This document shows, in pieces, positions 35,192 through 44,007 of a stretch of 64,000 bases of DNA (positions are counted from its first letter, which is position 1; every line of letters begins with the position of its first letter). The stretch spans positions 186,001-250,000 of the forward strand of contig NZ_JAUZQD010000008.1 in assembly GCF_030709675.1 (NCBI RefSeq), given 5' to 3'. The position numbers and the translations under genes were made by a program. The DNA is from Symbioplanes lichenis (GTDB taxonomy: Bacteria; Actinomycetota; Actinomycetes; Mycobacteriales; Micromonosporaceae). The notes beneath the pieces are model-generated. The model searched no databases. It worked only from the letters and a program-made list of their open reading frames with translations, and was not told the DNA's origin.

Positions 35192-36580
35192 GTGAAGTAC
35201 TACGCCCAGATCCCCAGCCCGACCGTCTCGGTGTGGCACGTGCTCGGACTGCCGGTCCGGGCGTACGCCATCTGCATCGTCCTCGGCATCGTGGCCGCCG
35301 TCCTGATCATGGAATACCGGCTGCGGCGCCGCGGCGTGGCGCCGTGGGTCTCGCTGGACATGGCGGTGTGGGCGGTGCCGTTCGGCATCGTCGGTGCCCG
35401 GGTCTACCACGTGATCACGTCGCCGGAGCAATACTTCGGCGACGGCGGCGACCCGATGCGCGTCTTCCAGATCTGGGAGGGCGGCCTCGGCATCTGGGGC
35501 GCGGTCGCCGGTGGCGCGCTCGGCGCCTGGTTCGCCGCCCGCCAGATCGGCCTGCCGCTGTCGGTCTTCGCCGACGCGCTCGCCCCGGGCCTGCCGGTCG
35601 CCCAGGCCGTCGGCCGCCTCGGCAACTGGTTCAACAACGAGCTCTACGGCAGCGTCACCACCCTGCCCTGGGGCCTGCAGGTGCACGACATGGACCGGTC
35701 CAACCCGGGCCACGCCACCATGATCGACGGCCAGGCCGTCACGCTGCCCGACCTCTACCACCCCACCTTCCTGTACGAGCTCGTCTGGGACCTGGGCGTC
35801 GCCGCGCTCGTGTGGGCCCTCGACCGGAAGTACAAGTTCGGGCGGGGCCGGGCCTTCGCCGTCTATGTGATGGCCTACACCGCCGGGCGCCTGTGGATCG
35901 AGATGCTGCGCATCGACGAGGCGAACCACATCTTCGGCATTCGGTTGAACGTGTTCACCGCGATCGTGGTGTTCCTGGGCGCGCTGATCTACTTCCTGCT
36001 GGTCAAGGGCCCCCGCGAGTACGTCGTGCCGGACGACGCGCCCGACTCGGCGCCCGCGCCGGCCGCGGAGAGCGACGTGGACCAGGTCGACGTCGGCTCG
36101 CCCGCGCCGGCGGCCAAGGCGCCGCGCAAGTACCAGGTGGTGAGCGAGGAGCGGTTCCTGGCGTACCAGCAGACGGGGATCCTGCCGCCCGCGGCCGGCG
36201 GCTCGCCCGAGCCCGATCTGGCGCCGGCCGGGGTCTCCGCCGGCGCGCCCGCTTCTTCCTCGCCTGCCTCTCCGGCCTCTTCCGCGTCAGCTGCGTCCGC
36301 CGCGCCTGCTGCGGCTGCTCCGTCGGCCACGCCGGTGGAGCAGTATGCGAAGCCCGTCGCGAAGCCCGCTGCCGAGCCGGCCGCTCCCGAGCCGGCCGCT
36401 GCTGAGTCGGCCGCTGTTGAGTCGGCCGCCAAGCCCGCCGCCGCTGAGCCGGTCGCCAAGCCCGCCGCTGAGCCGGCCGCCGCTGAGCCGGTCGCCAAGC
36501 CCGCTGCCGAGCCGGACGCCGGTCCCGCGGAGAAGCCGGCCGCCGTCGCGGAGCCGGACGACAAGACGGACGAGAAGTAA
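35192..36580 (+). CDS. lgt: Prolipoprotein diacylglyceryl transferase with extended C-terminal tail
   Basis: 462 residues. The first 290 residues are the membrane enzyme, which transfers diacylglycerol to the lipobox cysteine. The signature is AVGRLGNWFNNELYG at about residue 140. LGGLGIWGAVAGGALGAWF-like glycine helices and the YHPTFLYELVWDLG region are present. The last 170 residues are a cytoplasmic low-complexity Ala/Pro/Glu/Lys tail with repeated AEPVAKPAAEPAA units, longer than in most Lgt proteins; such tails are typical of actinobacteria. The GTG start is followed by KYYAQIPSPTVSVWHVLGLP. Confidence 0.96.
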   Translation: MKYYAQIPSPTVSVWHVLGLPVRAYAICIVLGIVAAVLIMEYRLRRRGVAPWVSLDMAVWAVPFGIVGARVYHVITSPEQYFGDGGDPMRVFQIWEGGLGIWGAVAGGALGAWFAARQIGLPLSVFADALAPGLPVAQAVGRLGNWFNNELYGSVTTLPWGLQVHDMDRSNPGHATMIDGQAVTLPDLYHPTFLYELVWDLGVAALVWALDRKYKFGRGRAFAVYVMAYTAGRLWIEMLRIDEANHIFGIRLNVFTAIVVFLGALIYFLLVKGPREYVVPDDAPDSAPAPAAESDVDQVDVGSPAPAAKAPRKYQVVSEERFLAYQQTGILPPAAGGSPEPDLAPAGVSAGAPASSSPASPASSASAASAAPAAAAPSATPVEQYAKPVAKPAAEPAAPEPAAAESAAVESAAKPAAAEPVAKPAAEPAAAEPVAKPAAEPDAGPAEKPAAVAEPDDKTDEK

Positions 36581-36581
36581 C

Positions 36582-37763
36582 GTGCGGACGGCCGTCGTGG
36601 TCGGCGCCGGCCTGGCGGGGCTGGCCGCCGCCGGGGGTCTGGCCCGCGACGGCTGGCACGTGACCGTCCTCGAGGGCCGCGAGCGGGTGGCCGCCCCGCC
36701 GACCGCCCTGGTGCTGTGGCCCAACGGCCGCCGCGCCCTGGAGTCCCTCGACCCCGACGGCGGCTGGCCGGCCATCGCCGCCCCGCTGCCCGACGGCGGG
36801 GTGCGGCGCCCCGACGGCCAGTGGCTCGTCCCGCCGCACACGCGTCCGGGGGCCGGTCCCGCCCCGGCGGTCGTACCGCTGCAAGATCTTTACGACGCCC
36901 TCGTCGCCGGCCTGGGCGAGCGGGTGGAGATCCGTACCGGTTTCGCGGTGACCACGGTCCGGGCGCGGCGGGCGTCGCGCCCGGCGGTGGGGGACGGGCG
37001 GGTCTTTCTCGAGGCCGACCTGATCGTCGCGGCCGACGGCATCGACAGCACGATCCGCCGGGCGCTCGCCCCCGAGGCGGTCGCGGTCGGCTCCGGCTTC
37101 GCGGCGTGGCAGGCAGTCGTGCCCGGCTTCCGGCTGCCGGACTTCGCACCCGCCCAGGCGGCGGGCGGCGAGACGCTCGGCGCGGGCTACCGGTTCGTGG
37201 CGATCCCGCTGGGCCGCGGCGGCTTCTCCTGGGTGGCCACGGCGGCCGGCGCGCCCCGCCCCGAGCCGCCCGCGACCCAGCTCGCCCTGCTGCGCCGCTG
37301 GTTCTCCGGCTGGCACGCGCCGGTGGGCGAGCTGCTCGCCGCCACCCACCCCGAGGACCTGGTGCCGCAGGAGGTGCGCGAGCTGCGGCCGCTGCCGAGG
37401 GCGTACGGCTTCCGGTGTGGTCCTGGCGGTGTCGTCCTCCTCGGCGACGCCGCCCACGCCATGCCGCACCACCTCGGCCAGGGCGCGTGCCTCGCGTTCG
37501 AGGACGCGGCCACCCTGCGCTCGCTGGTCGCGACGGCCGAGCCGGGCGCCGCGCTGGGCGACGCGGTCGAGGAGTACGACCGGACCCGCCGTCCGCGCGC
37601 AGCCACGGTGGTCCGCCAGACCCGCCGCATGTCCGCCGTCGTCCAGGCCCGTGGCCGCCTGGCCCTCCGGGCGCGCGACGCGGCGCTCGGCTCGCTACGC
37701 CCCCGCATCCTGGGCAGCGCCCACGGACTCGCGGCCGACTGGCAGCCCCCGGACAGGCCTTAA
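36582..37763 (+). CDS. FAD-dependent monooxygenase (group A flavoprotein hydroxylase)
   Basis: 393 residues. The dinucleotide fold MRTAVVVGAGLAGLAAAGGL has GxGxxG. The DG motif is LIVAADGIDSTIRRAL and the FAD ribityl motif is VVLLGDAAHAMPHHLGQGAC. These define the PHBH/UbiH-like group, which hydroxylates aromatic or ring substrates with NAD(P)H. The substrate is unknown. The GTG start is 1 bp after the lgt stop, so the gene is probably at the end of the trp-lgt transcript. The 3' end overlaps the convergent STAS gene by 4 bp. Confidence 0.9.
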   Translation: MRTAVVVGAGLAGLAAAGGLARDGWHVTVLEGRERVAAPPTALVLWPNGRRALESLDPDGGWPAIAAPLPDGGVRRPDGQWLVPPHTRPGAGPAPAVVPLQDLYDALVAGLGERVEIRTGFAVTTVRARRASRPAVGDGRVFLEADLIVAADGIDSTIRRALAPEAVAVGSGFAAWQAVVPGFRLPDFAPAQAAGGETLGAGYRFVAIPLGRGGFSWVATAAGAPRPEPPATQLALLRRWFSGWHAPVGELLAATHPEDLVPQEVRELRPLPRAYGFRCGPGGVVLLGDAAHAMPHHLGQGACLAFEDAATLRSLVATAEPGAALGDAVEEYDRTRRPRAATVVRQTRRMSAVVQARGRLALRARDAALGSLRPRILGSAHGLAADWQPPDRP

Positions 37764-38077
37764 GGCCTGCTCAGAGTGGTGAGGCCGGCCAGCACGCCGG
37801 TCACTTCGAGGGCGCGCAGGCTGCGGCCGTGCAGGTTCGTCACCTGGAATCCGCTGCCCCCGCGATGGGCGTCGCGGCGCGCCGAGAGCAGCGCGTGGAT
37901 GCCGGCCGAGTCGCAGAAGCCCAGCTCGCCCGCGTCGACGACCAGCGTCTCCGGCCGGAACTCGGCGAGGGCGGCGCGGACCTCCCCGCCGAGCAGCTCG
38001 GCGGTGCCCAGGTCGAGGTCGCCGGCGAGGTGCAGGCGGATGGCGCCGGAGGGATCCTGGTGCACGGTGATGTTCAT
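37760..38077 (-). CDS. STAS-domain anti-anti-sigma factor
   Basis: 105 residues of STAS fold: IRLHLAGDLDLGTAELLGGE, LVVDAGELGFCDSAGIHALL. The phosphorylatable serine of SpoIIAA/RsbV proteins is S57 in FCDSAGI. It is expected to bind the adjacent anti-sigma-type kinase when unphosphorylated. ATGA overlap with the upstream ATPase gene. The C-terminal VTGVLAGLTTL is standard. Confidence 0.92.
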   Translation of the reverse strand: MNITVHQDPSGAIRLHLAGDLDLGTAELLGGEVRAALAEFRPETLVVDAGELGFCDSAGIHALLSARRDAHRGGSGFQVTNLHGRSLRALEVTGVLAGLTTLSRP

Positions 38078-38505
38078 CGGCCGGCCGCCGGCGCCGGGTG
38101 GGGCAGCAGGTCGACCCGGACCCGCTTGCCGCCGCGATGGTTGTGCACCTGCCACCCCGCGGAGAGCGCCTCGATGGCGGCCAGCCCGCGGCCACCGGTC
38201 TCGTCGGGCTCGCGCCGCCGCGGGAGGACCGACGAGCCGTCGGCGACCGACACCTCCACCTCGGGGCCGGCCGCCCGCAGCTCCAGGGTGATCTCGCCGC
38301 CCCCGTGGCGGACGGCGTTGGTGACCAGCTCGCTCACGATCAGGATCGCCGCGTCACGCCACTCGTCGTCGTCGAAGCCCCAGTCGAGCAGGACGGTGTC
38401 CACGATCGTCCGGGACCGCGCGGGCGCCTGCCGGCCCAGCACCACGTCGAAGTGTGCCGTCAATGTGTCCACGCGACATTCGCCCACCCCGGTTACGGCT
38501 GTCAT
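38074..38505 (-). CDS. RsbW/SpoIIAB-like ATP-binding anti-sigma factor
   Basis: 143 residues. GHKL ATPase of the HATPase_c_2 type: N box AAILIVSELVTNAVRHGGGE, G1-like VEVSVADGSS, and G2 PDETGGRGLAAIEALSAGW. Such proteins bind a sigma factor or other target and phosphorylate a STAS partner, here encoded immediately downstream in the same operon. No sigma factor gene is adjacent, so the target lies elsewhere or is not a sigma factor. It diverges from the PP2C phosphatase across 156 bp. Confidence 0.92.
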   Translation of the reverse strand: MTAVTGVGECRVDTLTAHFDVVLGRQAPARSRTIVDTVLLDWGFDDDEWRDAAILIVSELVTNAVRHGGGEITLELRAAGPEVEVSVADGSSVLPRRREPDETGGRGLAAIEALSAGWQVHNHRGGKRVRVDLLPHPAPAAGR

Positions 38506-38661
38506 ATCCGTCGATCCCAGGCTACGGTTTCCGGGCTGCGCCGCCGTACCGCATTTCGGTCGTCATGCCGACGGTCCGCCATCTGGCCCCGGCGGGTCCC
38601 TGCCCGGCGGCGTGCCCGTTCAGGGGAACCCGGCCCGCCGGTCCCCGTGCTGCAATGAGAC

Positions 38662-40482
38662 GTGGCTCGCTCGCCCGCAGCGCGGGACGTGGCGCTGTGC
38701 GTCGCCGTGGCCGTCGCGTACACGGCGGGTTCGCTGTCGTCCTTCCTGCTCTTCCAGGCCTCGGCGGCCGGCGCGGTCTTCTTCCCGCCGGCCGGCGTCA
38801 CCCTCGCCGCGCTCCTGCTCACGGCGCGCCGCCGATGGGTCTGGGTGCTGGCGGGCGCGGCGGTCGCGGAGCTCGGCATCGACGTCGCCCACGGGATCCC
38901 GCCGGCCGGGGTCGCCGGGTTCGTCCTCGCCAACGTCGCCGAGCCGCTCGCCGGGGCCGCCCTGGTCCGCCGCCGGATCGCGGGCCCGCTCGACCTGTCC
39001 CGGCGGGTGCACGCCGTGACCTTCCTCGCCGGCGCGGTGGCCGCCGGCCCGGTCGCCGGGGCCGTGGTGGGGGCCACCACGATCGTCGTCGTCGAGCACC
39101 CCGGCTGGTGGGCGGCCTTCGGCCAGTTCTGGGCCGGGGACGCGCTGGCCGTCCTCACGCTGGGCACCGCGCTCGTGGCCCTCGGCGGCGTCCGGCGCTC
39201 CGAGCTGCGCCGATGCTGGCGCCGGGCGGCGGTGCTGCCGGCCGCGGCGGGCCTGACGGTGGCCGGGTTCTGGTCGTCCCGGGTGCCGCTGATCTATCTG
39301 CCCGTGCCGTTGCTCGTCGGCATCGGCGTACGCGGGCAGGCTGGTCTTGTGGGTCTGGCCGGCTTCGCGATGGCGTTCACCGCGAACGTCGTCAGCGCCG
39401 CGGGCCGGGGACCCTGGGGCACGGTGGCCGGTGTGCAGCGGCTGGCCGGGGCGAGCCTGCAGCTGTACGTCGCGTGCATCGTGCTCGGCGCCGGGGCCCT
39501 GGCCGTCGCGGTCGGCGAGCGTGACCGCGCCCGGGCCGAGTCGGAACGCGAGGCGCACGCCCGCCGCCGCCTGCAGGCCCTCCAGCGGGTCACCGCCCGG
39601 CTCGCCGGCGCCGCCACGGTCGCCGAGGTCAACGACGTCCTGACCGGCGACGGGCCCGCCGCTCTCAACGCCCTCGGCGTCCGGGCGCTGCAGCGGGCGG
39701 AGCTGTTCGAGACCGAGCAGCGGGCGGCCCACCAGCTGCAACGCGCGCTGCTCCCGGCCATCATGGCGGACCTGCCGGGGGTCGCCGCTGCGGCCCGCTA
39801 CCTGCCGGCCACCGAGGGCCAGGACGTCGGCGGCGACTGGTACGACGTCTTCGCCCTGCCCGCCGGCCGCGTCGGCATCGTCGTCGGCGACGTGATCGGC
39901 CACGGTCTGACCGCCGCGGTCGCGATGGGCCGGCTGCAGCAGTACGTCCGGTGGATCGCGGGGAAGGGCGCCACGCCCGGTGACATCCTGGGCGAGCTGG
40001 ACGAGCTGTGCCCGTCCGTCCCGGGCGCCAGCTATGTGACGGTCGGCTACGCCGAGTACGACCCGGTGGCCGGCTCCCTGCGCCACGCCCGCGCCGGCCA
40101 CCCGCCGCCGCTGCTGGTGACCGACGGCACAGCCGAGTATCTGTGGGACGCCCTGTCCGAGCCCCTGCCGACCGCGGCCGGCCCGCGTCCGCAGGCGGAG
40201 ACTCTCGTGGCGCCGGGCGCGATGCTGGTGTGGTACTCCGACGGGCTCGTCGAGCGGCGGACCGAGACGCTGGACGCCGGGCTGGACCGGCTCCGGACGG
40301 CGGCGGCCCGCATCACCGACCCCCGGCCGCAGCGCTGGTGCGACTGCCTCCTGGACGCGATGATCACCGGCAACCCGACCGGCGACGACAGCGTCGTGGC
40401 CTGCGTCCGCCTGGGCACCGCCCCGCCCTCGGCGGTTTCAGGGGGTCGTCGCACCACCGTCGGAGTCCAGAAGTTCAGCTAG
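38662..40482 (+). CDS. MASE1-PP2C (SpoIIE-type) phosphatase with altered C-terminus
   Basis: 606 residues. Residues 1-290 are a MASE1-type membrane sensor with about eight helices (FFPPAGVTLAALLLTARRRW). A coiled linker follows. Residues 310-365 look like the two ends of a GAF domain with its core missing (VTARLAGAATVAEVNDVL joined to LGVRALQRAELFETEQRAAH). The PP2C domain (365-590) has the metal aspartate D392 in GQDVGGDWYDVF, GDVIGHGLTAAVAMGRL and NPTGDDSVVACVRL. It should dephosphorylate the STAS protein encoded divergently. The last 15 or so residues are read from an antisense IS30 transposase remnant, so the native end was replaced. Confidence 0.9.
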   Translation: MARSPAARDVALCVAVAVAYTAGSLSSFLLFQASAAGAVFFPPAGVTLAALLLTARRRWVWVLAGAAVAELGIDVAHGIPPAGVAGFVLANVAEPLAGAALVRRRIAGPLDLSRRVHAVTFLAGAVAAGPVAGAVVGATTIVVVEHPGWWAAFGQFWAGDALAVLTLGTALVALGGVRRSELRRCWRRAAVLPAAAGLTVAGFWSSRVPLIYLPVPLLVGIGVRGQAGLVGLAGFAMAFTANVVSAAGRGPWGTVAGVQRLAGASLQLYVACIVLGAGALAVAVGERDRARAESEREAHARRRLQALQRVTARLAGAATVAEVNDVLTGDGPAALNALGVRALQRAELFETEQRAAHQLQRALLPAIMADLPGVAAAARYLPATEGQDVGGDWYDVFALPAGRVGIVVGDVIGHGLTAAVAMGRLQQYVRWIAGKGATPGDILGELDELCPSVPGASYVTVGYAEYDPVAGSLRHARAGHPPPLLVTDGTAEYLWDALSEPLPTAAGPRPQAETLVAPGAMLVWYSDGLVERRTETLDAGLDRLRTAAARITDPRPQRWCDCLLDAMITGNPTGDDSVVACVRLGTAPPSAVSGGRRTTVGVQKFS

Positions 40483-40673
40483 ACGCTCGGCTGGTGTTTG
40501 CCACCCGAGCGTCATTGCCGGGCGGCCGTTGAGCTGGGGCCGCGACAGCGGCCAGGTCCTCGGGTGCGTGCTGGGCGAGGTCGGTCTCTTTCGGGAAGTA
40601 CTGGCGCAGGAGTCAGCTGGTGTTCTCGTTCGAGCCGCGTTGCCGGGGTGGGTGGAGGTCGCTTGGTCTCAGG
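40438..40673 (-). pseudogene. IS30-family transposase C-terminal remnant
   Basis: Minus-strand translation gives HPPRQRGSNENTS, a stop, then LLRQYFPKETDLAQHAPEDL and AAVAA; after a one-base insertion (CCCC near 40538) it continues QLNGRPAMTLGWQTPAERLA, ending in ATTP and a TGA at 40438. IS30 transposases end PxxPWQRGSNENTNGLLRQYF with RPRKTLGWxTPAE further on. The fragment is therefore broken by an in-frame stop and a frameshift and lacks everything upstream of the catalytic glutamate region. Its right edge abuts the flavodoxin gene; no terminal inverted repeat is seen. Confidence 0.85.
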
Positions 40674-41294
40674 TCAGTGACCGAGTTTGATCGTGTTCGG
40701 TTCATCCGGTGCGGCGGAAGCTCCCGCGGCGAAGACATGGGTCACGGTGGCAACGCGCCGGCCGAGGTGGCGTGCGGTGTTCAGATCGGCGGCGTGGGCA
40801 GCGTCGGGACCCTGGTCGTTCCAGGACTGGGCGCCGGCGCCGAGGTAGAAGCCGAGGCGGTTGTCGTCGTGCTCGCTGGCGACGGTGGTGTTCCAGCCGG
40901 GCAGTAGTCCGAGGCTGATCCAGTGCATGCCGTGCTGCGCGGCGAGCAGCGACAGGTACTGCAAGGTGTGCAGTTTGTCGCCGCTCATCGAGCCGGAGTT
41001 GGTGAAGCCGGCGGCGATCTTGTCCTGCCAGGACCGTCGCATCCAGGGCTTGGAGGAAGCTTCGGCGAAGGCGTGGAAGGCACCCGACGCGCTGCCCATG
41101 TAGGTCGGAGTGCCGAAGATGATCGCGTCGGCGTTGCCGAGCGTGGCCCATCCGGCGTCGGTGATGGTGGCGACGTCGACGAGGTCGACGTCCACCGCGT
41201 CCACCGACCGGGCACCGTCGGCGACGCTGTTGGCGAACTCGCGGGTGTGGCCGTAGCCGGAGGTGTAGGCGATGGCGACGGAGATGCGGGGCAT
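40674..41294 (-). CDS. Flavodoxin-like/WrbA-type NAD(P)H:quinone oxidoreductase
   Basis: 206 residues. The FMN phosphate loop is SVAIAYTSGYGHTREFANSV, the second loop is DAIIFGTPTYMGSASGAFHA and the third segment is IAAGFTNSGSMSGDKLHT. This is the WrbA-like flavodoxin family, which performs two-electron quinone reduction. It is transcribed from the same direction as the decayed aldo/keto reductase, 35 bp downstream of it, and the divergent TetR gene probably controls both. It belongs to a patch bounded by an IS30 fragment, suggesting acquisition. Confidence 0.88.
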   Translation of the reverse strand: MPRISVAIAYTSGYGHTREFANSVADGARSVDAVDVDLVDVATITDAGWATLGNADAIIFGTPTYMGSASGAFHAFAEASSKPWMRRSWQDKIAAGFTNSGSMSGDKLHTLQYLSLLAAQHGMHWISLGLLPGWNTTVASEHDDNRLGFYLGAGAQSWNDQGPDAAHAADLNTARHLGRRVATVTHVFAAGASAAPDEPNTIKLGH

Positions 41295-41329
41295 GATTTT
41301 TTCCGTTCAGGAGAAGGGCGGGAGAGGGG

Positions 41330-42110
41330 TCAGTGGTTCTCGCGGGCCGATGACGTCTCGGTCATGTCCGGGTATCGGTCGCCGAGCACGTTGCCGGCGA
41401 TGGGCTCGAGCTGGGCCAGTTCGGTGCTCGTCAGGGTGAGCTCAGCGGCAGCCAGGTTCTCCAGCAGGCGTTCGGGCCGGCGAGTGCCCGGGATCGGCAC
41501 CACCGGCACGCCGTGCACATCCGCCGAGCTCGGCGGCGGCCGTCACCAGGCTGGTCTCGATGTCGCGGGTGAACAGCGACCATTCGGACTGCACCGCGGT
41601 GATCGGATGGATCGCATGGGCTTCGCGCAGTTCGGCCCCGGTGACCTCGCTCAATCCGAGGAAGCGGACCTTTCCCCGCTGCACGAGTTCGGCCATGGCG
41701 CCGACAGATTCGGCCAGGGGAACGCGCGGGTCGCGCCGGTGCATGTAGTACAGGTCGATCACGTCGGCCCCCAGGCGATCGAGGCTGGCATCGACCGCCT
41801 GATGAACGTATGCGGCGTCGGTCCGGATCGACATGGAACCGTCGCCTGCTCGCACGGTGCCGAACTTGGTCGCTATCACGACGGAGTCGCGGTGCGCGGC
41901 CAGGAAAGGAGCCAGGAAGCGTTCGTTGTCTCCCTGGCCGTACATGTCGGCGGTGTCGAAGAGCGTGACACCGGCGTCCAGGGCGGTTTTCAAAGTCCGC
42001 CTGGCCGCTGAGGGGTCGGTGGGGCCGTAGAACTCGCTCATACCCATGCAACCGAGGCCTTGCTTGCCCACCAGGGGGCCGTTCACTCCGAGGACGACAT
42101 GGGGGACCAC
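41330..42110 (-). pseudogene. Aldo/keto reductase, internally deleted and frameshifted
   Basis: The first 200 codons are a good aldo/keto reductase: GKQGLGCMGMSEFYGPTD, the catalytic region VTLFDTADMYGQGDNERFL (Asp, Tyr), VIATKFGTV (Lys) and VIDLYYMHRRDP (His). At AAAELGG the frame changes. The end of the family resumes in another frame, as GVPVVPIPGTRRPERLLENL, then AAAELTLTSTELAQLEP. About 80 residues of the barrel, including strand 6-7, are missing at the junction (about 41520-41535). The product cannot form a complete barrel. The upstream half could still be translated as a 222-residue protein. Confidence 0.85.
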
Positions 42111-42158
42111 TAGTCACCACCTCCTGTAGGTGTTGTTGACGGTGGCAACGCTAAACCG

Positions 42159-42171
42159 TTGACATCGTCAA
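42159..42171. promoter_or_regulatory. Candidate TetR operator TTGAC-ATC-GTCAA
   Basis: A perfect 5-bp inverted repeat with a 3-bp centre lies between the divergent aldo/keto reductase and TetR genes. Related GTTGAC and CAAC/GACAAC words flank it (42133-42178), which suggests several half-sites. Confidence 0.5.
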
Positions 42172-42206
42172 TGACAACGTCAGTCAAGAAGCGTTACCTT
42201 CGACAC

Positions 42207-42959
42207 ATGCCAGCCGTCAGACCCGACACCGCCGTAGCCGCCGACCGCAGCGAGCAGAGCGAGCGCATTCTGGAAGCCGCCGCCCGCTTGCTCCGGGAGC
42301 AGGGCCCCGCCGCCATCTCGACCCGCGCGGTCGCCACGGCCGCCGGCGTGCAGACGCCGACGTTGTACCGCCTGTTCGGCGACAAGGACGGCCTGCTCGA
42401 CGCCCTGGCCAGCTACTGCTTCGAGAGCTACATCGCTGAGAAGCGCGCGCTGAGTCCGAGCCCGGACCCGATCGCCGACGTCCGCAGCGGCTGGGAGATC
42501 CACGTCGAGTTCGGGCTGCGCAATCCGGCCTTCTATGCGCTGATGTACGGCAACCTGCGCCCGGGTCGCAGGCCGGCCGCCGCCCAGGAGAACAGCGAGA
42601 TCCTGCGCCGCATGCTCGAGCGGGCACGCCGGCAGGGCCGGCTGCGGGTCCCGGTCGACATCGCCGTCCGGCACATCGAGGCCACCACCACCGGCGCGGT
42701 GCTGCTGTTGCTCTCCCAGCCGGAGAGCGAACGCGACCCGGCCACGCTGATCGGCCTGCGCGACACGGTGATCGCCTCGATCGTCAGCGACCCCAGCCCC
42801 GCCGGTGACGCCTCGACAACCATTGCCGGGCGGGCGCTGGCCCTGCTCGCTGCGCTCGGCGAAGGCGCCGACGCCGGCGCCGACCCGGTGGTCGACGCGG
42901 GATTCAGCCTCCTCGAGGCCGCCCTGCTCAGAGAGTGGATCGGCAGCCTGGCCAGGTGA
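42207..42959 (+). CDS. TetR-family transcriptional regulator
   Basis: 250 residues from the ATG at 42207; a TTG at 42159 would place the operator inside the gene. The N-terminal HTH is SERILEAAARLLREQGPAAI, STRAVATAAGVQTPTLYRLF, GDKDGLLDALA (about 17-65). The C-terminal ligand domain contains SGWEIHVEFGLRNPAFYALM typical of TetR members. It is probably the repressor of the divergent oxidoreductase genes; the ligand is unknown. Confidence 0.9.
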   Translation: MPAVRPDTAVAADRSEQSERILEAAARLLREQGPAAISTRAVATAAGVQTPTLYRLFGDKDGLLDALASYCFESYIAEKRALSPSPDPIADVRSGWEIHVEFGLRNPAFYALMYGNLRPGRRPAAAQENSEILRRMLERARRQGRLRVPVDIAVRHIEATTTGAVLLLLSQPESERDPATLIGLRDTVIASIVSDPSPAGDASTTIAGRALALLAALGEGADAGADPVVDAGFSLLEAALLREWIGSLAR

Positions 42960-42988
42960 TCCGAGCCGAGTTCAGCCGCCGCCGAGGA

Positions 42989-43876
42989 TCAGAGGGGCGC
43001 CGCCGCGGGGCTGCCGATGCAGGCGGTTCCCACGCGGCGGAAGCCCAGCCGCGAGTAGAGCCGCGCCACGTCCTCGTCGCCGGCTGAGAGGAAGACCACG
43101 TCGTCGCCCTCGTCCAGCGCGCGCCGGGCGAGGGCCGCGGTCAGCTGGGAGGCGTACCCCCGGTTGCGGGCCGCCGGCAAAGTCGCCACACCGACCACTT
43201 CCGCCACGCCGCCGGAGCGCTGCACCGAGCCGACCGCCAGCACGCCGTCGCCGGGGGAGGAGACCACGGCGCTGACGACGTGGCCGGCGCGGTGGGCGCG
43301 TACCTGGTCGGTCAGGGCTTCCGGGGGTGGGGGCGGGACCGCGTCGCGCTGGGCCGGGCCGGCGGGTTCGATGGTGAGGGCGCCCGCGGTGGCCGTGCTG
43401 GGGGTGGAGGCGGGGGTGGCGAAGCCGAGGCCGGCCACGGCGCGCCCGGCCGTGAGGTCATCGGGAAAGGAAGGATCCGCCGGGTCGAGGAGGCGGACGA
43501 CGGCCCCCGGTACGGGCAGATCGGGCACCAGCGCGGCGCGTTCGAGCACCATGAGCGGGGCGAGCAGCACGTCGAGCCCCGCGGACCGGGCGACGGCGAG
43601 GAGGTCCGGGGTCGTCTCGTGGACCCATTCGAAGGCCTCGGGGACGCCCAGTTCGCGTTGGCGGGCGCGGACCGCAGTAATATCAGCGGCGGACGGGGTG
43701 TCACCGCCGAGGCCCTGCCGCAACGAGAGCCGGGGCCGGGCATAGAACGGCCAGCCCGCGCCCTCGCGGACGAAGAGCACGAAGTCCCCGATGTCCTCCG
43801 CCACCGCGGCGTCTCGGGGCACGGCGTCGTAGAAACGTTCCAGCCGGGCAAAGATGTCGGTATCCTCTAGCGCCAC
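42989..43876 (-). CDS. GNAT-family N-acetyltransferase
   Basis: 295 residues. The C-terminal GNAT domain has motif A VVGVATLPAARNRGYASQL and the final VVFLSAGDEDVARLYSRLGF. The N-terminal region (1-150: GDFVLFVREGAGWPFYARPR) is a divergent extra domain. A Pro run (PPPPPE) separates the two. The substrate is unknown. It is tail to tail with the TetR gene and diverges from gltB across 131 bp, which hold a TAGTAT -10-like box at 43951. Confidence 0.85.
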   Translation of the reverse strand: MALEDTDIFARLERFYDAVPRDAAVAEDIGDFVLFVREGAGWPFYARPRLSLRQGLGGDTPSAADITAVRARQRELGVPEAFEWVHETTPDLLAVARSAGLDVLLAPLMVLERAALVPDLPVPGAVVRLLDPADPSFPDDLTAGRAVAGLGFATPASTPSTATAGALTIEPAGPAQRDAVPPPPPEALTDQVRAHRAGHVVSAVVSSPGDGVLAVGSVQRSGGVAEVVGVATLPAARNRGYASQLTAALARRALDEGDDVVFLSAGDEDVARLYSRLGFRRVGTACIGSPAAAPL

Positions 43877-44007
43877 CGCGCGAGACTAACCGACCCGCCC
43901 CCGGCAAGTGTGATCCATCCGCACCTGGCGGAGTCGCCGGGCGTCTAACGTAGTATCTAGAGACTTTTGCAGGGCCGACGTCGTCCCGACCTCAGCAGGA
44001 AACAAAC

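Noticed and set aside
42159..42206. TTG start for the TetR gene
   Set aside because: It would put the palindromic operator inside the coding sequence and add unconserved residues; the ATG at 42207 precedes the HTH at the usual distance.
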